DNA of 64,000 nt from Duganella rivi (lineage in GTDB: Bacteria > Pseudomonadota > Gammaproteobacteria > Burkholderiales > Burkholderiaceae_D). The notes beneath the pieces are model-generated. The model did no database searches and was not told the DNA's origin. It saw only the letters and a list, made by a program, of their open reading frames with translations. Shown in pieces: positions 54,033 to 63,161 of the stretch (position 1 is the stretch's first letter; every line of letters starts with the position of its first letter). The stretch spans positions 744,001 to 808,000 of the forward strand of contig NZ_WWCK01000004.1 in NCBI RefSeq assembly GCF_009857435.1. The letters are read 5' to 3'. The position numbers were made by a program, and so were the translations under genes.

Positions 54033-54962
54033 ATGATCCCACATCAAAAGCTACTTGCCATCATTGAAGCACAGGTCCAACTGGTAGGGCTGGGCAATGA
54101 CTTGAGCGCCGTCATGGACGCTGCCTCCAGCAAGGCCGTGGAACTCACCGGCGCCGACGGCGCGGTGGTCGAACTGCTGGAAGAAGACTCCATCGTCTAC
54201 CGCTCCGCCAGCGGCCTCGCGGAAGCGCAGCTAGGCTTGCGCATGAAGGTGGCGAACAGCCTGTCCGGCAGTGTGCTGACCAGCCGCACCGCCGCCTTAT
54301 GCACCGATAGCGAAACCGATGATCGCGTCAACCGCGAAGCGTGCCGCAAGGTCGGCTTGCGCGCGATGGTGATCGTGCCGCTGATCGCCGGCGACGAAGC
54401 CATCGCCGTCATGAAGCTGGTATGGAAAGCGCCGCGCGAGTTCAATGAGTACGAAGTGGAGATCGCGCAGCTGCTGGCCAATATGACGGCCATGCTGATG
54501 CAGCGCGCTACGCAGGAAGGCCCGAATGTACTCAAGCAGCGCATGACGCTGGACGAGGCTAGCGGCACCGCCAACCGCTCCTTCTTCTACGAGCAGCTGC
54601 AAGCCAAGCTGGCAGCCGCGCAGGGAGGCAGTACGCACCTCGGCGTGGCGGTGATTCGTCTTGACGGCATCGACAAGCTTCCCGAAGCGCTGGCCGATAT
54701 CTCGCGCCGCATCGAGCGTGAATGCCGTCCCGGCGATTTGGTGGCGCGCATCGGCCACGATGAATTTGGCGTGATCTTGAATATGGCGTCGCGGCGCTCG
54801 ATCGTCACGAGCCAATTGCATCGCATCAGCCTGTCGGTAACGGGGGAATCGCTGCCCGGCATCAGCGACGCTGCACTGCGCGCCGCCTGCCACACCGGCA
54901 GCTCGCTCTATCCAGACGATGCCCACACCGCGATTGAACTGGTGCAGGCAGCGCGGCCTTAG
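54033..54962 (+). CDS. GAF protein with degenerate GGDEF domain and intact I-site (309 aa)
   Basis: A GAF domain occupies about residues 12-160. The C-terminal part (about 170-305) follows the GGDEF fold, but the active-site motif reads GHDEF (241-245) and the usual LTGLxNRR helix start is replaced by SGTANRS. The I-site RPGD (232-235) is preserved at exactly five residues before the motif. It is therefore probably a c-di-GMP-binding receptor, not a cyclase. ATG 54033 has no ribosome-binding site and begins in the terminator's T-run shadow; ATG 54114 is an alternative start. The stop overlaps the convergent murB by 4 bp. Confidence 0.8.
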   Translation: MIPHQKLLAIIEAQVQLVGLGNDLSAVMDAASSKAVELTGADGAVVELLEEDSIVYRSASGLAEAQLGLRMKVANSLSGSVLTSRTAALCTDSETDDRVNREACRKVGLRAMVIVPLIAGDEAIAVMKLVWKAPREFNEYEVEIAQLLANMTAMLMQRATQEGPNVLKQRMTLDEASGTANRSFFYEQLQAKLAAAQGGSTHLGVAVIRLDGIDKLPEALADISRRIERECRPGDLVARIGHDEFGVILNMASRRSIVTSQLHRISLSVTGESLPGISDAALRAACHTGSSLYPDDAHTAIELVQAARP

Positions 54963-55969
54963 ATAAACACCGGCTCCGGCTCCAGCAGCACGCCGTAGCG
55001 CGCTTGTACGTCGGCCTGTATGGCCTTGGCCAGCGCCACCACTTCGGCGCCGGTGGCGCCGCCGTTATTCACCAGCACCAGCGCCTGTTTTGGGTACACG
55101 CCCGCTGCACCCAGGCTCTTGCCCTTCCACCCGCATTGATCGATCAGCCAGCCGGCGGCCAGCTTCTCGGTGCCGTCGGGCTGCGCGTGGTGCACCATGT
55201 TCGGAAAGCGCTCCAGCAGCGCCGCGCATTGCGCGCCCGGCACCACGGGATTTTTAAAGAAGCTGCCGGCGTTGCCGATCACCGCGGGATCAGGCAGCTT
55301 GCGGCGGCGGATTGCAATCACCGCATCCGCCACTTTGCGCGGCGAGGTCAGATCCGGTTCTGCCGCCAGTTCCGCGTAGCGCAGATTCGGCGTCCACTGC
55401 TTGGGCAGCGCGAAGGTAACGTCGAGAATAATCAGGTGGCGGCCTTCTTGTTTGAACACGCTGTCGCGATAACCGAAACGGCAGGCCGCACCGTCCATCA
55501 CGCGCGTCTCGCCGGTGCCCGGATCGAACACCGTCACGCTGTGAAAGACGTCTTTGATTTCGAGTCCATACGCGCCAATATTTTGAATCGGCGCCGCGCC
55601 AACCGTGCCTGGAATCAGCGATAAATTTTCCAGGCCGCCGATGCCTTGATCAACAGTCCACTGCACAAACGCATGCCAATTTTCGCCGGCCGAAGCACGC
55701 ACAAAATGATGCTGCTCGTCGCCGCCGATGAGCTCTTTTCCTTCCAGCGCGATGTGCAAAACCAGCCCGTCAAAATCCCGCGTCAACAGCAAATTACTCC
55801 CGCCGCCCAACACCAGCTTCGGCAAAGAAACCCAAGCGCCATCAGCATAAACGCCGAGCAGTTGCTCTTTTTTAGTGACGCGCAAATACGCGCGCGCAGT
55901 CGCCGCGATGCCGAAAGTGTTGAGAGATTGAAGCGAATGTTGATACTGAATGGAAGACGGTGCGGACAT
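54959..55969 (-). CDS. murB: UDP-N-acetylenolpyruvoylglucosamine reductase MurB
   Basis: The 336-residue flavoenzyme reduces UDP-N-acetylglucosamine enolpyruvate to UDP-N-acetylmuramate with NADPH. The FAD-binding blocks are visible: [15 protein letters not shown] near the start, [19 protein letters not shown] in the centre and the active-site Ser in NAGSFFKNP. The C-terminal motif [21 protein letters not shown] is the family's. It is the type I (E. coli-like) form by length. It is monocistronic and not near the mur/ddl cluster. Confidence 0.96.
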   Translation of the reverse strand: MSAPSSIQYQHSLQSLNTFGIAATARAYLRVTKKEQLLGVYADGAWVSLPKLVLGGGSNLLLTRDFDGLVLHIALEGKELIGGDEQHHFVRASAGENWHAFVQWTVDQGIGGLENLSLIPGTVGAAPIQNIGAYGLEIKDVFHSVTVFDPGTGETRVMDGAACRFGYRDSVFKQEGRHLIILDVTFALPKQWTPNLRYAELAAEPDLTSPRKVADAVIAIRRRKLPDPAVIGNAGSFFKNPVVPGAQCAALLERFPNMVHHAQPDGTEKLAAGWLIDQCGWKGKSLGAAGVYPKQALVLVNNGGATGAEVVALAKAIQADVQARYGVLLEPEPVFI

Positions 55970-56101
55970 GAGGGGAAATAACCAATAAATTTAGTCGATT
56001 ATAGAGCGAAACAAGCAAAAAACCAGTGTCGATATGGCTGCGAATCGCGGGTTGTCCGTTAAAATGGCAGTCTTTGAAGCAGCAAGATAAAGGAAATAGT
56101 T

Positions 56102-56587
56102 ATGCCGTCGTTTGATGTAGTTTTGGAAGCCGATATGATCGAAGTGAAGAATGCCGTGGAGCAATCTCAAAAAGAGATAGCCACGCGCTTTGACTTCAAG
56201 GGCACCGGCGCCGCCGTCGAACAGAAAGAACGCGAACTGACGCTGACCGCAGATGCAGAATTCCAGTTGCAACAAGTACGCGACGTGCTGATCGGCAAAC
56301 TGGGCAAGCGCAAGGTCGATGTCCGCTTCCTCGAAGATGGCGAGATCAAGAAAATCGGCGGCGACAAGGTGCGCCAGGTGATCAAGGTCAAGAACGGCAT
56401 CGAGTCCGACGACGCCAAGAAAATCGTCCGCATCATCAAGGACAGCAAGATGAAGGTGCAAGCCGCGATTCAGGGCGAATCGGTGCGCGTCACCGGCGCC
56501 AAGCGCGATGACCTGCAAGCCGCGATGGCCCTGCTGCGCAAGGAAGCCACCGACCTGCCGCTGGAATTCAACAACTTCCGCGATTGA
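56102..56587 (+). CDS. YajQ family (UPF0234) nucleotide-binding protein (161 aa)
   Basis: The protein starts [21 protein letters not shown], with the ATRFDFKGT and [23 protein letters not shown] blocks that define YajQ. Two ferredoxin-like domains are expected. Homologues in Xanthomonas and Pseudomonas bind c-di-GMP and affect virulence regulation by protein contact, which is notable so close to wspR. AAGGAAATAGTT precedes the ATG. It is monocistronic, without a T-run terminator. The partner is unknown here. Confidence 0.95.
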   Translation: MPSFDVVLEADMIEVKNAVEQSQKEIATRFDFKGTGAAVEQKERELTLTADAEFQLQQVRDVLIGKLGKRKVDVRFLEDGEIKKIGGDKVRQVIKVKNGIESDDAKKIVRIIKDSKMKVQAAIQGESVRVTGAKRDDLQAAMALLRKEATDLPLEFNNFRD

Positions 56588-56661
56588 TTCCCGCCCACGC
56601 GCGCGGCTAGCCCAGCGCTAGCGCGCCGTCACAAAGCTGTAGTACACATGGAGTAGAATGA

Positions 56662-56715
56662 ATCGGGAGCCCCGATCATGCGTACTACCGCGCGACCGTA
56701 TATAACTTCGGTAGT
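56662..56715 (+). promoter_or_regulatory. Two hairpins in the leader of the nitronate-monooxygenase-like gene
   Basis: ATCGGG-AGC-CCCGAT (56662-56676) and the inverted repeat ACTACCG...CGGTAGT (56684-56690 and 56709-56715) lie just before the start at 56728. A -10-like TAGAAT is at 56654-56659. They could act in transcript control or be operators; no known riboswitch class fits. Confidence 0.35.
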
Positions 56716-56727
56716 CTAAGGATAGCA

Positions 56728-57984
56728 ATGAAACGTGTTGATGATTTCCGCCTGCGATTTGGCAATGAAGAGTACGTGCCCATCATGATCGGCGGAATGG
56801 GTGTCGATATTTCGACCTCGGAATTGGCGCTGGAAGCAGCCCGCCTGGGCGGTATCGGCCACATCTCGGATGCCATGGTTGAAGACGTGTCGGATCGCAA
56901 GTTCGACACCAGCTTCGTCAAAGACAAGACCAAGCTGTACAAGCACAACATCAACAATATGGACAAGTCCATTGTCCAGTTCGACCTGGAGCGCCTGGCC
57001 GAGGCGCAGCGTCTGCACATCGGCGCCACCATGAAGGCCAAGAAAGGCCCGGGCCTGATCTTCGTCAACTGCATGGAAAAGCTGACCATGAACGGCCCGC
57101 GCGAGACCCTGCGCACCCGTTTGAACGCGGCGCTGGACGCCGGCATCGACGGCATCACCTTGTCGGCCGGCCTGCACTTCGGCTCGTTCGCGCTGATGGC
57201 CGACCACCCGCGCTTCCGCGAAGCCAAGCTCGGCATCATCGTGTCGTCGGTGCGCGCGCTGCAAATCTTCCTGCGCAAGAACGCCAAGCTGAACCGTCTG
57301 CCGGATTACGTCATCGTGGAAGGCCCGCTGGCTGGCGGCCACCTCGGTTTCGGTCTGGAAGACTGGAAAGACTACGACTTGATGACCATCACCAAGGAGT
57401 TGCTGGCCTACTTCAAGGCTGAAAATCTGGACATTCCGCTGATCGCAGCCGGCGGCATCTTCACCGGTTCGGACGCAGTGAGCTTCCTCGAAGCCGGCGC
57501 GGCTGGCGTGCAAGTGGCCACCCGCTTCACGGTCACCAAGGAATGCGGCCTGCCGGAGAAGGTCAAGCAGGAATACTTCAAGGCTTCCGAGGACGACATC
57601 ATCGTCAACGGCGTGTCGCCGACCGGCTACCCGATGCGCATGCTGAAGAACACGCCGGCAATCGGCTCCGGCATTCGCCCGGGCTGCGAGTCGTACGGCT
57701 ACCTGCTGGATGCTTGCGGCAACTGCTCTTACATCAATGCCTACAACCGCGAGGTGGAAGCACATCCCGAGGCGAAGACCGTGGTGGTGATGGACAAGAC
57801 CTGCCTGTGCACCCACATGCGCAACTTCAACTGCTGGACTTGCGGCCACTACACCTACAAGCTGAAGGACACCTCCTTCAAGAAGCCCGATGGCGACTAC
57901 CAGATGCTGACTGCGGAACACGTGTTCAAGGACTACCAGTTCAGCACTGATAATCACATAGCTCTTCCTGAAAAAGAGTTCTAA
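56728..57984 (+). CDS. Nitronate monooxygenase-like flavoprotein with Cys-rich C-terminus (418 aa)
   Basis: The N-terminal 310 residues follow the NMO/2-nitropropane dioxygenase TIM barrel, including PIMIGGMGVDIS at the start, EGPLAGGHLGFG (198-209; the GGH is typical) and AAGGIFTGSDAV. It is longer than usual by about 90 residues; this part carries seven Cys at 320, 330, 333, 359, 361, 369 and 372 (including C-x2-C, C-x-C and C-x2-C), suggesting an Fe-S cluster or zinc site. The enzyme may therefore be an oxidoreductase other than a simple nitronate oxygenase. AAGGATAGCA precedes the ATG. It is ended by a strong bidirectional terminator. Confidence 0.85.
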   Translation: MKRVDDFRLRFGNEEYVPIMIGGMGVDISTSELALEAARLGGIGHISDAMVEDVSDRKFDTSFVKDKTKLYKHNINNMDKSIVQFDLERLAEAQRLHIGATMKAKKGPGLIFVNCMEKLTMNGPRETLRTRLNAALDAGIDGITLSAGLHFGSFALMADHPRFREAKLGIIVSSVRALQIFLRKNAKLNRLPDYVIVEGPLAGGHLGFGLEDWKDYDLMTITKELLAYFKAENLDIPLIAAGGIFTGSDAVSFLEAGAAGVQVATRFTVTKECGLPEKVKQEYFKASEDDIIVNGVSPTGYPMRMLKNTPAIGSGIRPGCESYGYLLDACGNCSYINAYNREVEAHPEAKTVVVMDKTCLCTHMRNFNCWTCGHYTYKLKDTSFKKPDGDYQMLTAEHVFKDYQFSTDNHIALPEKEF

Positions 57985-57986
57985 TT

Positions 57987-58014
57987 AAAAAGCGCCCTAG
58001 GGCGCTTTTTTTTT
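57987..58014. terminator. Bidirectional intrinsic terminator
   Basis: AGCGCCCTAGGGCGCT (57991-58006) is a perfect palindrome, with nine T residues after it on the plus strand and a run of five on the minus strand. It serves the monooxygenase-like gene and the convergent DHH gene, which ends at 58013. Confidence 0.92.
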
Positions 58015-58942
58015 AACCTTCAGTGGTGATCCGGTGGATCAGTGCGCCGAGCACATCCTCGGCCATCTCGTTATCGACCTGGCAGGTGCCCGCATTCTCG
58101 TGGCCGCCGCCGCCGTATTCCAGCATCAGCGCGCCGATGTTGGTTTTCGACGTGCGATTCAGAATCGATTTGCCGGTAGCGAACACGGTGTTCTGGTTCT
58201 TCAAGCCCCACAGCACGTGGATCGAGATATTCGTCTGCGGGAATACAGCGTAGATGATGAAGCGGTTGCCGGCGAAGATGATCTCTTCGTTGCGCAAATC
58301 CAGCACCACCAGGTTCTTGTGCACGGTGGCGCAGCGGCGGATTTGGTCTTTGCATTTCTCGGCGTGCTCGAAGTACAGATCCTTGCGCTCCTTCACGTCC
58401 GGCAGTTCCATGATCTGCTCGATCGTGTGGTCTTTGCAGTAATCGATCAGATCCATCATCAGGTTGTAGTTCGAGATGCGGAACTCGCGGAAGCGGCCGA
58501 GGCCAGTACGCGCATCCATCAGGAAGTTCAGCAGATCCCAGCCTTGCGGGTTCAGCACTTCCTGCTCGTTGAAGCGCGCGGCGTCGCCCTTGTCGACCGC
58601 CGCCATCATATCGCCCCACGAGGCAGGGAAAGCCTTGGTACCGCCGTAATAATCATAGACCACGCGCGCGGCCGACGGCGCTTCTGGATGAATCACGTGG
58701 TTCTTGCGCTCGCCGGTATTGCGGATGGTCTCTGACAAGTGGTGGTCAAAAGCCAGATGAACGCCGGGAACGAATGGAAGATTGGTGGTGATGTCGTTGT
58801 CGCTGATAGCGATCTTACCGTCCTGCATATCCTTGGGATGGACAAACAGGATTTCATCGATCAAATCAAGGTGCTTTAACAGTACCGCGCAAACCAGGCC
58901 ATCGAAGTCACTGCGCGTTACCAAGCGATATTTTTTTGACAT
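58013..58942 (-). CDS. DHH-family phosphoesterase (309 aa)
   Basis: The DHH signatures are DFDG (12-15) and the diagnostic DHH at 66-68 in AFDHHLSET; later metal ligands are in MMAAVDKGDAARFN. A DHHA1-like substrate domain with a Gly-rich YGGGGHENAGTCQV follows near the C-terminus. Such proteins cleave phosphoesters in oligoribonucleotides, cyclic dinucleotides or polyphosphate; the substrate cannot be told. ATG 58942 is chosen because AAGGG lies 7 nt upstream; the frame upstream of it is open but without a ribosome-binding site. The gene is divergent from the CHAT gene by 237 bp. Confidence 0.88.
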   Translation of the reverse strand: MSKKYRLVTRSDFDGLVCAVLLKHLDLIDEILFVHPKDMQDGKIAISDNDITTNLPFVPGVHLAFDHHLSETIRNTGERKNHVIHPEAPSAARVVYDYYGGTKAFPASWGDMMAAVDKGDAARFNEQEVLNPQGWDLLNFLMDARTGLGRFREFRISNYNLMMDLIDYCKDHTIEQIMELPDVKERKDLYFEHAEKCKDQIRRCATVHKNLVVLDLRNEEIIFAGNRFIIYAVFPQTNISIHVLWGLKNQNTVFATGKSILNRTSKTNIGALMLEYGGGGHENAGTCQVDNEMAEDVLGALIHRITTEG

Positions 58943-59084
58943 GTATGCACCCTTTAGTAGTTGGTCACTGCAACGACTAATGATACATGTGCGCAGCCCT
59001 AAAGTTCTCCCTCGGCTCAAATTTGTTCGACTGTCAGCCGTATCTGACGCAAATATTCCGCCTATCACCAAGATCAATAATTTA

Positions 59085-59113
59085 TTGACAAGTAAAACTC
59101 ATTACCTTATCTT
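59085..59113 (+). promoter_or_regulatory. Sigma-70 promoter of the CHAT gene
   Basis: TTGACA (perfect) and TATCTT (4/6) are separated by exactly 17 bp. The predicted start is near 59120, leaving a leader of about 60 nt. The 237-bp gap around it is A+T-rich; no other gene is visible there. Confidence 0.6.
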
Positions 59114-59179
59114 GGTTAGTCGTTGCCATTAAGTCAATGGCTAGCACAGTGATATCGATACTGCTTCCACGGAGGATGT

Positions 59180-62100
59180 ATGCTTGAGCTGACATTGACT
59201 TGTATCCGCCATCATCTAAATAGCTCGCGACTGGCCGCGCTTGCACTGCTCCTGCTCCTGCACTTTCTCGATGCCAATGCTATCCCGCAGGCGGAATCGG
59301 CGGCCGTATCTCCTATCGTTGCACAGGTTGCAGATGCCACGCTGCGCGATCAACTTATTTCCTACCTCGCCCAAGTCGCTACCATCGAAGAGTCGCGGAC
59401 CGCGCTACAGCAAGTGCAGGGTGAGCGTGAAATCGAGCTCGAGGTCGAGAAAGATAAGAAACGTGTAGGCGAGTTGGCAACAATGGAAGATCAAATTGTG
59501 GTTTATTTACGTAATGCCACAAAGTCGGATAAAGCTGTCGCCTATAGCATTATCGCCAATACACGCTTAACATTTGACCATCGAAACCCGATCCCAGCTG
59601 TTGAGGAGTCGATTAAAGCGGGAGCCGTTGACTCGGCGCTACTGGCACTTGATATCGGGCAACTAGCCACCGCCCAAGCCTTGCTTGGCGCAAGAAAAAA
59701 TCAGGCAACGCAATCTTCTCGCAACAAAATAGATTTCGTTCAGCGATCAGTGCAAGCTGATACGCCCCCTTGGCGCTGCCGCGAAGGGGAAAACGTCCTA
59801 TGCCAGAATTTGTACTCTCTCTTAGCGCTGCCTACCGACAATTTAGGTCGACTCCAAGAGCTAAAACAGAGACTTAAGGGTAAAAGTGTACGTAGCGGCT
59901 GGCTGCCAACTTCACCCAAGCGCGCAAAGCACCAGGTAGCGCTTACGGAAGCAGTGCTTGCTAATGCGGAAGTCAGCTTACCGCTGCCGCCAGACCTGCA
60001 TATTAGCGTACACGACTGGAAAAGCATGCGTATTTCGGCGCAAACTGCCTCGGATCTGCGGGCTCTCATGGTACAACGAGATGGTACTGGGATGCCGCGC
60101 CGCAGCCAAATCGTCACCCGCATGCTGAACGATGCTCAATTCAAGCAAATACTTGGTAAAGATGAGCCACTACAAAATGGTTCAGACGAGACCAAGAGCG
60201 ACAGGAAAATTGGCCGTGTAACCTTACTCGATAGCATCGCCACCGGTTCACGCAACTTTCTAGCAGTCAAAGTGGACAATATCGGCATTATAGGAGGAAG
60301 AATCTTAATCGCCGAGCTTCCCCCCTCTGGTCAGAACCAACTACGCTACTGGGTCATCGAAATTCTACTCGGCGGAATAACCTATGCCGTCAGCGACCCA
60401 ATCCGAGGTGGCGAACACACAGTACTGGTAAGCACAACTGAAGGCAGTGCAGGAGATCTAACTCTTTGGATTGTAGATCCGATACGCCGGCGCACCACTC
60501 GCGTTTTCAATGACGGCGAAGCGTATCATGGGACCTTTTTTACTGCCGACATTGACGGAACTGGCGAGCGTAAATTCCTGCTGACGCGCGCTACCGGCAG
60601 CCGTAGGTATGAGGACTGTAATCAATGTCCAAGCCGTGCCCAGAGCCTGGTATTTCGCTATTCAGCAGCCAGTGGAAAGCTTAAATTGCTGGCCAACTAT
60701 GAATCCTGGGGAGACGTTGGAACCGGCATGAACCGTAATCTTCTGGGACTAGGTGAGGAAGTGAGTCGGCCTGGCCTATCGGCAGAAATTGAAAAAAATA
60801 TTGAAAATCTCACGGCAATAGACCCAGGAAATGGCGATGAGCTGGAGAGCATCACTCGCGAGCTAGCAGCGCTTATTTACCAACTACAGCGCACCGAGGC
60901 GAACACCGAAGCGGCCGCATTTGCGGAGCGAGTATTAGCGCTGTTAAAAAAAATGCCTCTCCCGTTTGAAAAGCGCGCCGATACCCAAGGATTGTTGGCA
61001 TTCACGCTGGCCAGTGCATACTTTGCAACGGGCAATGTAACCGCCGCGAGCAACGCCTGTGATATCGACACTCAAGCCGTGCAGGATATCCCCTTGCGTA
61101 AAGCCCTACTTCACCTTCAGCTCATATTATCTCGTGCCAAGGGAGAACTTGGTAGCTACTATGCGCACTTACTTGTATTGTTAGAGAAAAATCCCGATGA
61201 TCCTGACGTACAAGTCCGCCTGGTCGATTACTTGCTGCTCGCAGGTAATTTCGAAGAAGCGTTACGTGTCGCGCGCATCGCCTCAGAGCGCCGGGCTGTG
61301 TATGGCCAATACTGGGGCAGCGATTTGTACGCGGAGGCAGTCGCGCTGACACGGCTAGGGCGCTACTCATCGGCGGTTAGCACCTTATCTTTGCTCTTGC
61401 GGAATAGCGCTGAAAGCCGACAAAGTACACTTAATGCCAAAGCTTGGCTACTCGCCTCTGAAATAGCCATGCGTTCCGGACTATTCGATGTGGCAGCGCA
61501 CCTGCTCGATGCTGGCTTCGCCCAACTAGACGCGGTCGCTTGGTCGGAAGACGGGCCGCTTGCTCTTCTTTTGTATGGGCGCCTTCTGCGCGCCACGGGC
61601 AAGACACAACGTGCCTTAGATGTGCTAAAGGCAGCGTCCCGCCTCGTCAATCAACGCGGCTCCCTTTGGCCACAACTGCAGGATGAGATCGCAATTACTT
61701 TAGACCTTTTAAAACGCCCCAAGGACGCTGCTGCGGCATCGGAAGGCGCATTCACCAGCATTCTCAACTTACAAGTCGATGTAACAAAAGAGGATAACAA
61801 GCTGGCCTTTGTTAGCTCGTCTGCAGAAATAGCAGAGCATCATTTGAAACGGCTGCTTACCTCGGTGCCACAAGACCCCGTGAAGCTCAGCAACGCCCTC
61901 GAAAGCTGGAGGGCACAGGTCTTACGCGAGGCTAGACAGAGCAATATCGCCATGCTCAACGAAAAGCAAGCCTCTGCTGCGATCGCAGCGCTTGCCCAAG
62001 GCCCGCTAGCCTACGTTAGCTATTACATCAACAACACGCGTTCGGTTGCAATCGTGGCAGAACAGGGCAAGCTGCGCATTGTTCCGCTACGCTTGACGCC

Positions 62101-63136
62101 TAAGCAAGTAGAGCAAGCGCGGCTTCGTGTGCAAAAGCAAATGAACCCTGAGCATGAAGCCGCTAAAGAAGCAATCTTGCGAGACCAGCCGCCTGCATCA
62201 TTGACTGACACGCTAGCCGATCTTCATCAAAAGCTTATCGCCGACCTACAGCTTCAGGAGCAAACCACTTTTCTCATCATAGTGCCCGACGAAAACCTGT
62301 ACTGGCTTCCTTGGCCAGCACTAAGCAAAATGAAATCGGATACGGCACAGAGCCATGTGAATCAAGCGTCGCTATTTGAGCGTTTCACCGTCTTACTGAC
62401 ACCATCGGGCATGTTGCTAGATTCAAATCAGCGCGGCTCATTGCAGAAGCTGCATTATCTTGCAGTTGCTGCGCGCGATTCCATATCCCCCAGTGTTATC
62501 AAGGCTGCATTACCCGACGTTTATCTGGATCGCGCGCCGTTAGCATTGCCAGTATTGCGCTCGGCAATTCAAGAATTGGACGACATGAGACGCGCGCTCG
62601 ATCCACGCATGCAAGGGCAGCAGTTATTCATCACTGCGGGCACGCCGCAAATGAAAGAGGTGCTCAATCGCATACAGGAAGCCCCTATAGTTCATGTCGC
62701 CGCGCACGGCATCTTTAATTCCAATGACCCGATGAGTTCCACGATTTTTCTGTCCTCATCTGCTGAACAAGGTGTACTCCGGCCAAGCGATCTCGCTGCC
62801 CGCAATCTTAGCCATATCTCACTCATTACACTGTCCGCTTGCCAAACGGGCGAAAGCGCAGTCCTGCGCGGCGGGGAGGCAATCGGTTTTGTTCGAGGAC
62901 TACTAGTTGGCGGAGCCCAGCGCATCCTGCTCGCAAACTGGAATGTCGACTCTTACGCGACCCAGCGTTTTTTTCGAGACTTCTACACACAATTAGCAGT
63001 GCATTCCGATTCAGCGGTAGCGTATCGCGATTCCGTTCTTGGCGCCGCCAAACGCTATCGCCATCCGTATTACTGGGGAGCCTTTGCCATGTATAGCAGC
63101 ACACTGCCTCAAACTCCAATCATAGGCACACCGTAA
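59180..63136 (+). CDS. Exported TPR-CHAT domain protein, caspase-like (1318 aa)
   Basis: A signal-like hydrophobic segment lies at about residues 18-36 (SRLAALALLLLLHFLDANA). A middle part with an ADIDGTGERKFLL block and a helical-repeat region of TPR type (about 600-900) follow. The C-terminal 300 residues form a CHAT domain with the catalytic His1176 in HVAAHGIF and Cys1221 in LSACQTGES, plus the GFVRGLLVGGAQRILLANW block. CHAT domains are caspase/separase-like peptidases. GGAGG precedes the ATG. Codon use and base composition are clearly more A+T-rich than in the rest of the window. The hydrolase gene follows after 25 bp. Target and trigger are unknown. Confidence 0.9.
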   Translation: MLELTLTCIRHHLNSSRLAALALLLLLHFLDANAIPQAESAAVSPIVAQVADATLRDQLISYLAQVATIEESRTALQQVQGEREIELEVEKDKKRVGELATMEDQIVVYLRNATKSDKAVAYSIIANTRLTFDHRNPIPAVEESIKAGAVDSALLALDIGQLATAQALLGARKNQATQSSRNKIDFVQRSVQADTPPWRCREGENVLCQNLYSLLALPTDNLGRLQELKQRLKGKSVRSGWLPTSPKRAKHQVALTEAVLANAEVSLPLPPDLHISVHDWKSMRISAQTASDLRALMVQRDGTGMPRRSQIVTRMLNDAQFKQILGKDEPLQNGSDETKSDRKIGRVTLLDSIATGSRNFLAVKVDNIGIIGGRILIAELPPSGQNQLRYWVIEILLGGITYAVSDPIRGGEHTVLVSTTEGSAGDLTLWIVDPIRRRTTRVFNDGEAYHGTFFTADIDGTGERKFLLTRATGSRRYEDCNQCPSRAQSLVFRYSAASGKLKLLANYESWGDVGTGMNRNLLGLGEEVSRPGLSAEIEKNIENLTAIDPGNGDELESITRELAALIYQLQRTEANTEAAAFAERVLALLKKMPLPFEKRADTQGLLAFTLASAYFATGNVTAASNACDIDTQAVQDIPLRKALLHLQLILSRAKGELGSYYAHLLVLLEKNPDDPDVQVRLVDYLLLAGNFEEALRVARIASERRAVYGQYWGSDLYAEAVALTRLGRYSSAVSTLSLLLRNSAESRQSTLNAKAWLLASEIAMRSGLFDVAAHLLDAGFAQLDAVAWSEDGPLALLLYGRLLRATGKTQRALDVLKAASRLVNQRGSLWPQLQDEIAITLDLLKRPKDAAAASEGAFTSILNLQVDVTKEDNKLAFVSSSAEIAEHHLKRLLTSVPQDPVKLSNALESWRAQVLREARQSNIAMLNEKQASAAIAALAQGPLAYVSYYINNTRSVAIVAEQGKLRIVPLRLTPKQVEQARLRVQKQMNPEHEAAKEAILRDQPPASLTDTLADLHQKLIADLQLQEQTTFLIIVPDENLYWLPWPALSKMKSDTAQSHVNQASLFERFTVLLTPSGMLLDSNQRGSLQKLHYLAVAARDSISPSVIKAALPDVYLDRAPLALPVLRSAIQELDDMRRALDPRMQGQQLFITAGTPQMKEVLNRIQEAPIVHVAAHGIFNSNDPMSSTIFLSSSAEQGVLRPSDLAARNLSHISLITLSACQTGESAVLRGGEAIGFVRGLLVGGAQRILLANWNVDSYATQRFFRDFYTQLAVHSDSAVAYRDSVLGAAKRYRHPYYWGAFAMYSSTLPQTPIIGTP

Positions 63137-63161
63137 ACCGCATTGATGAGAAAGGGTGAAA

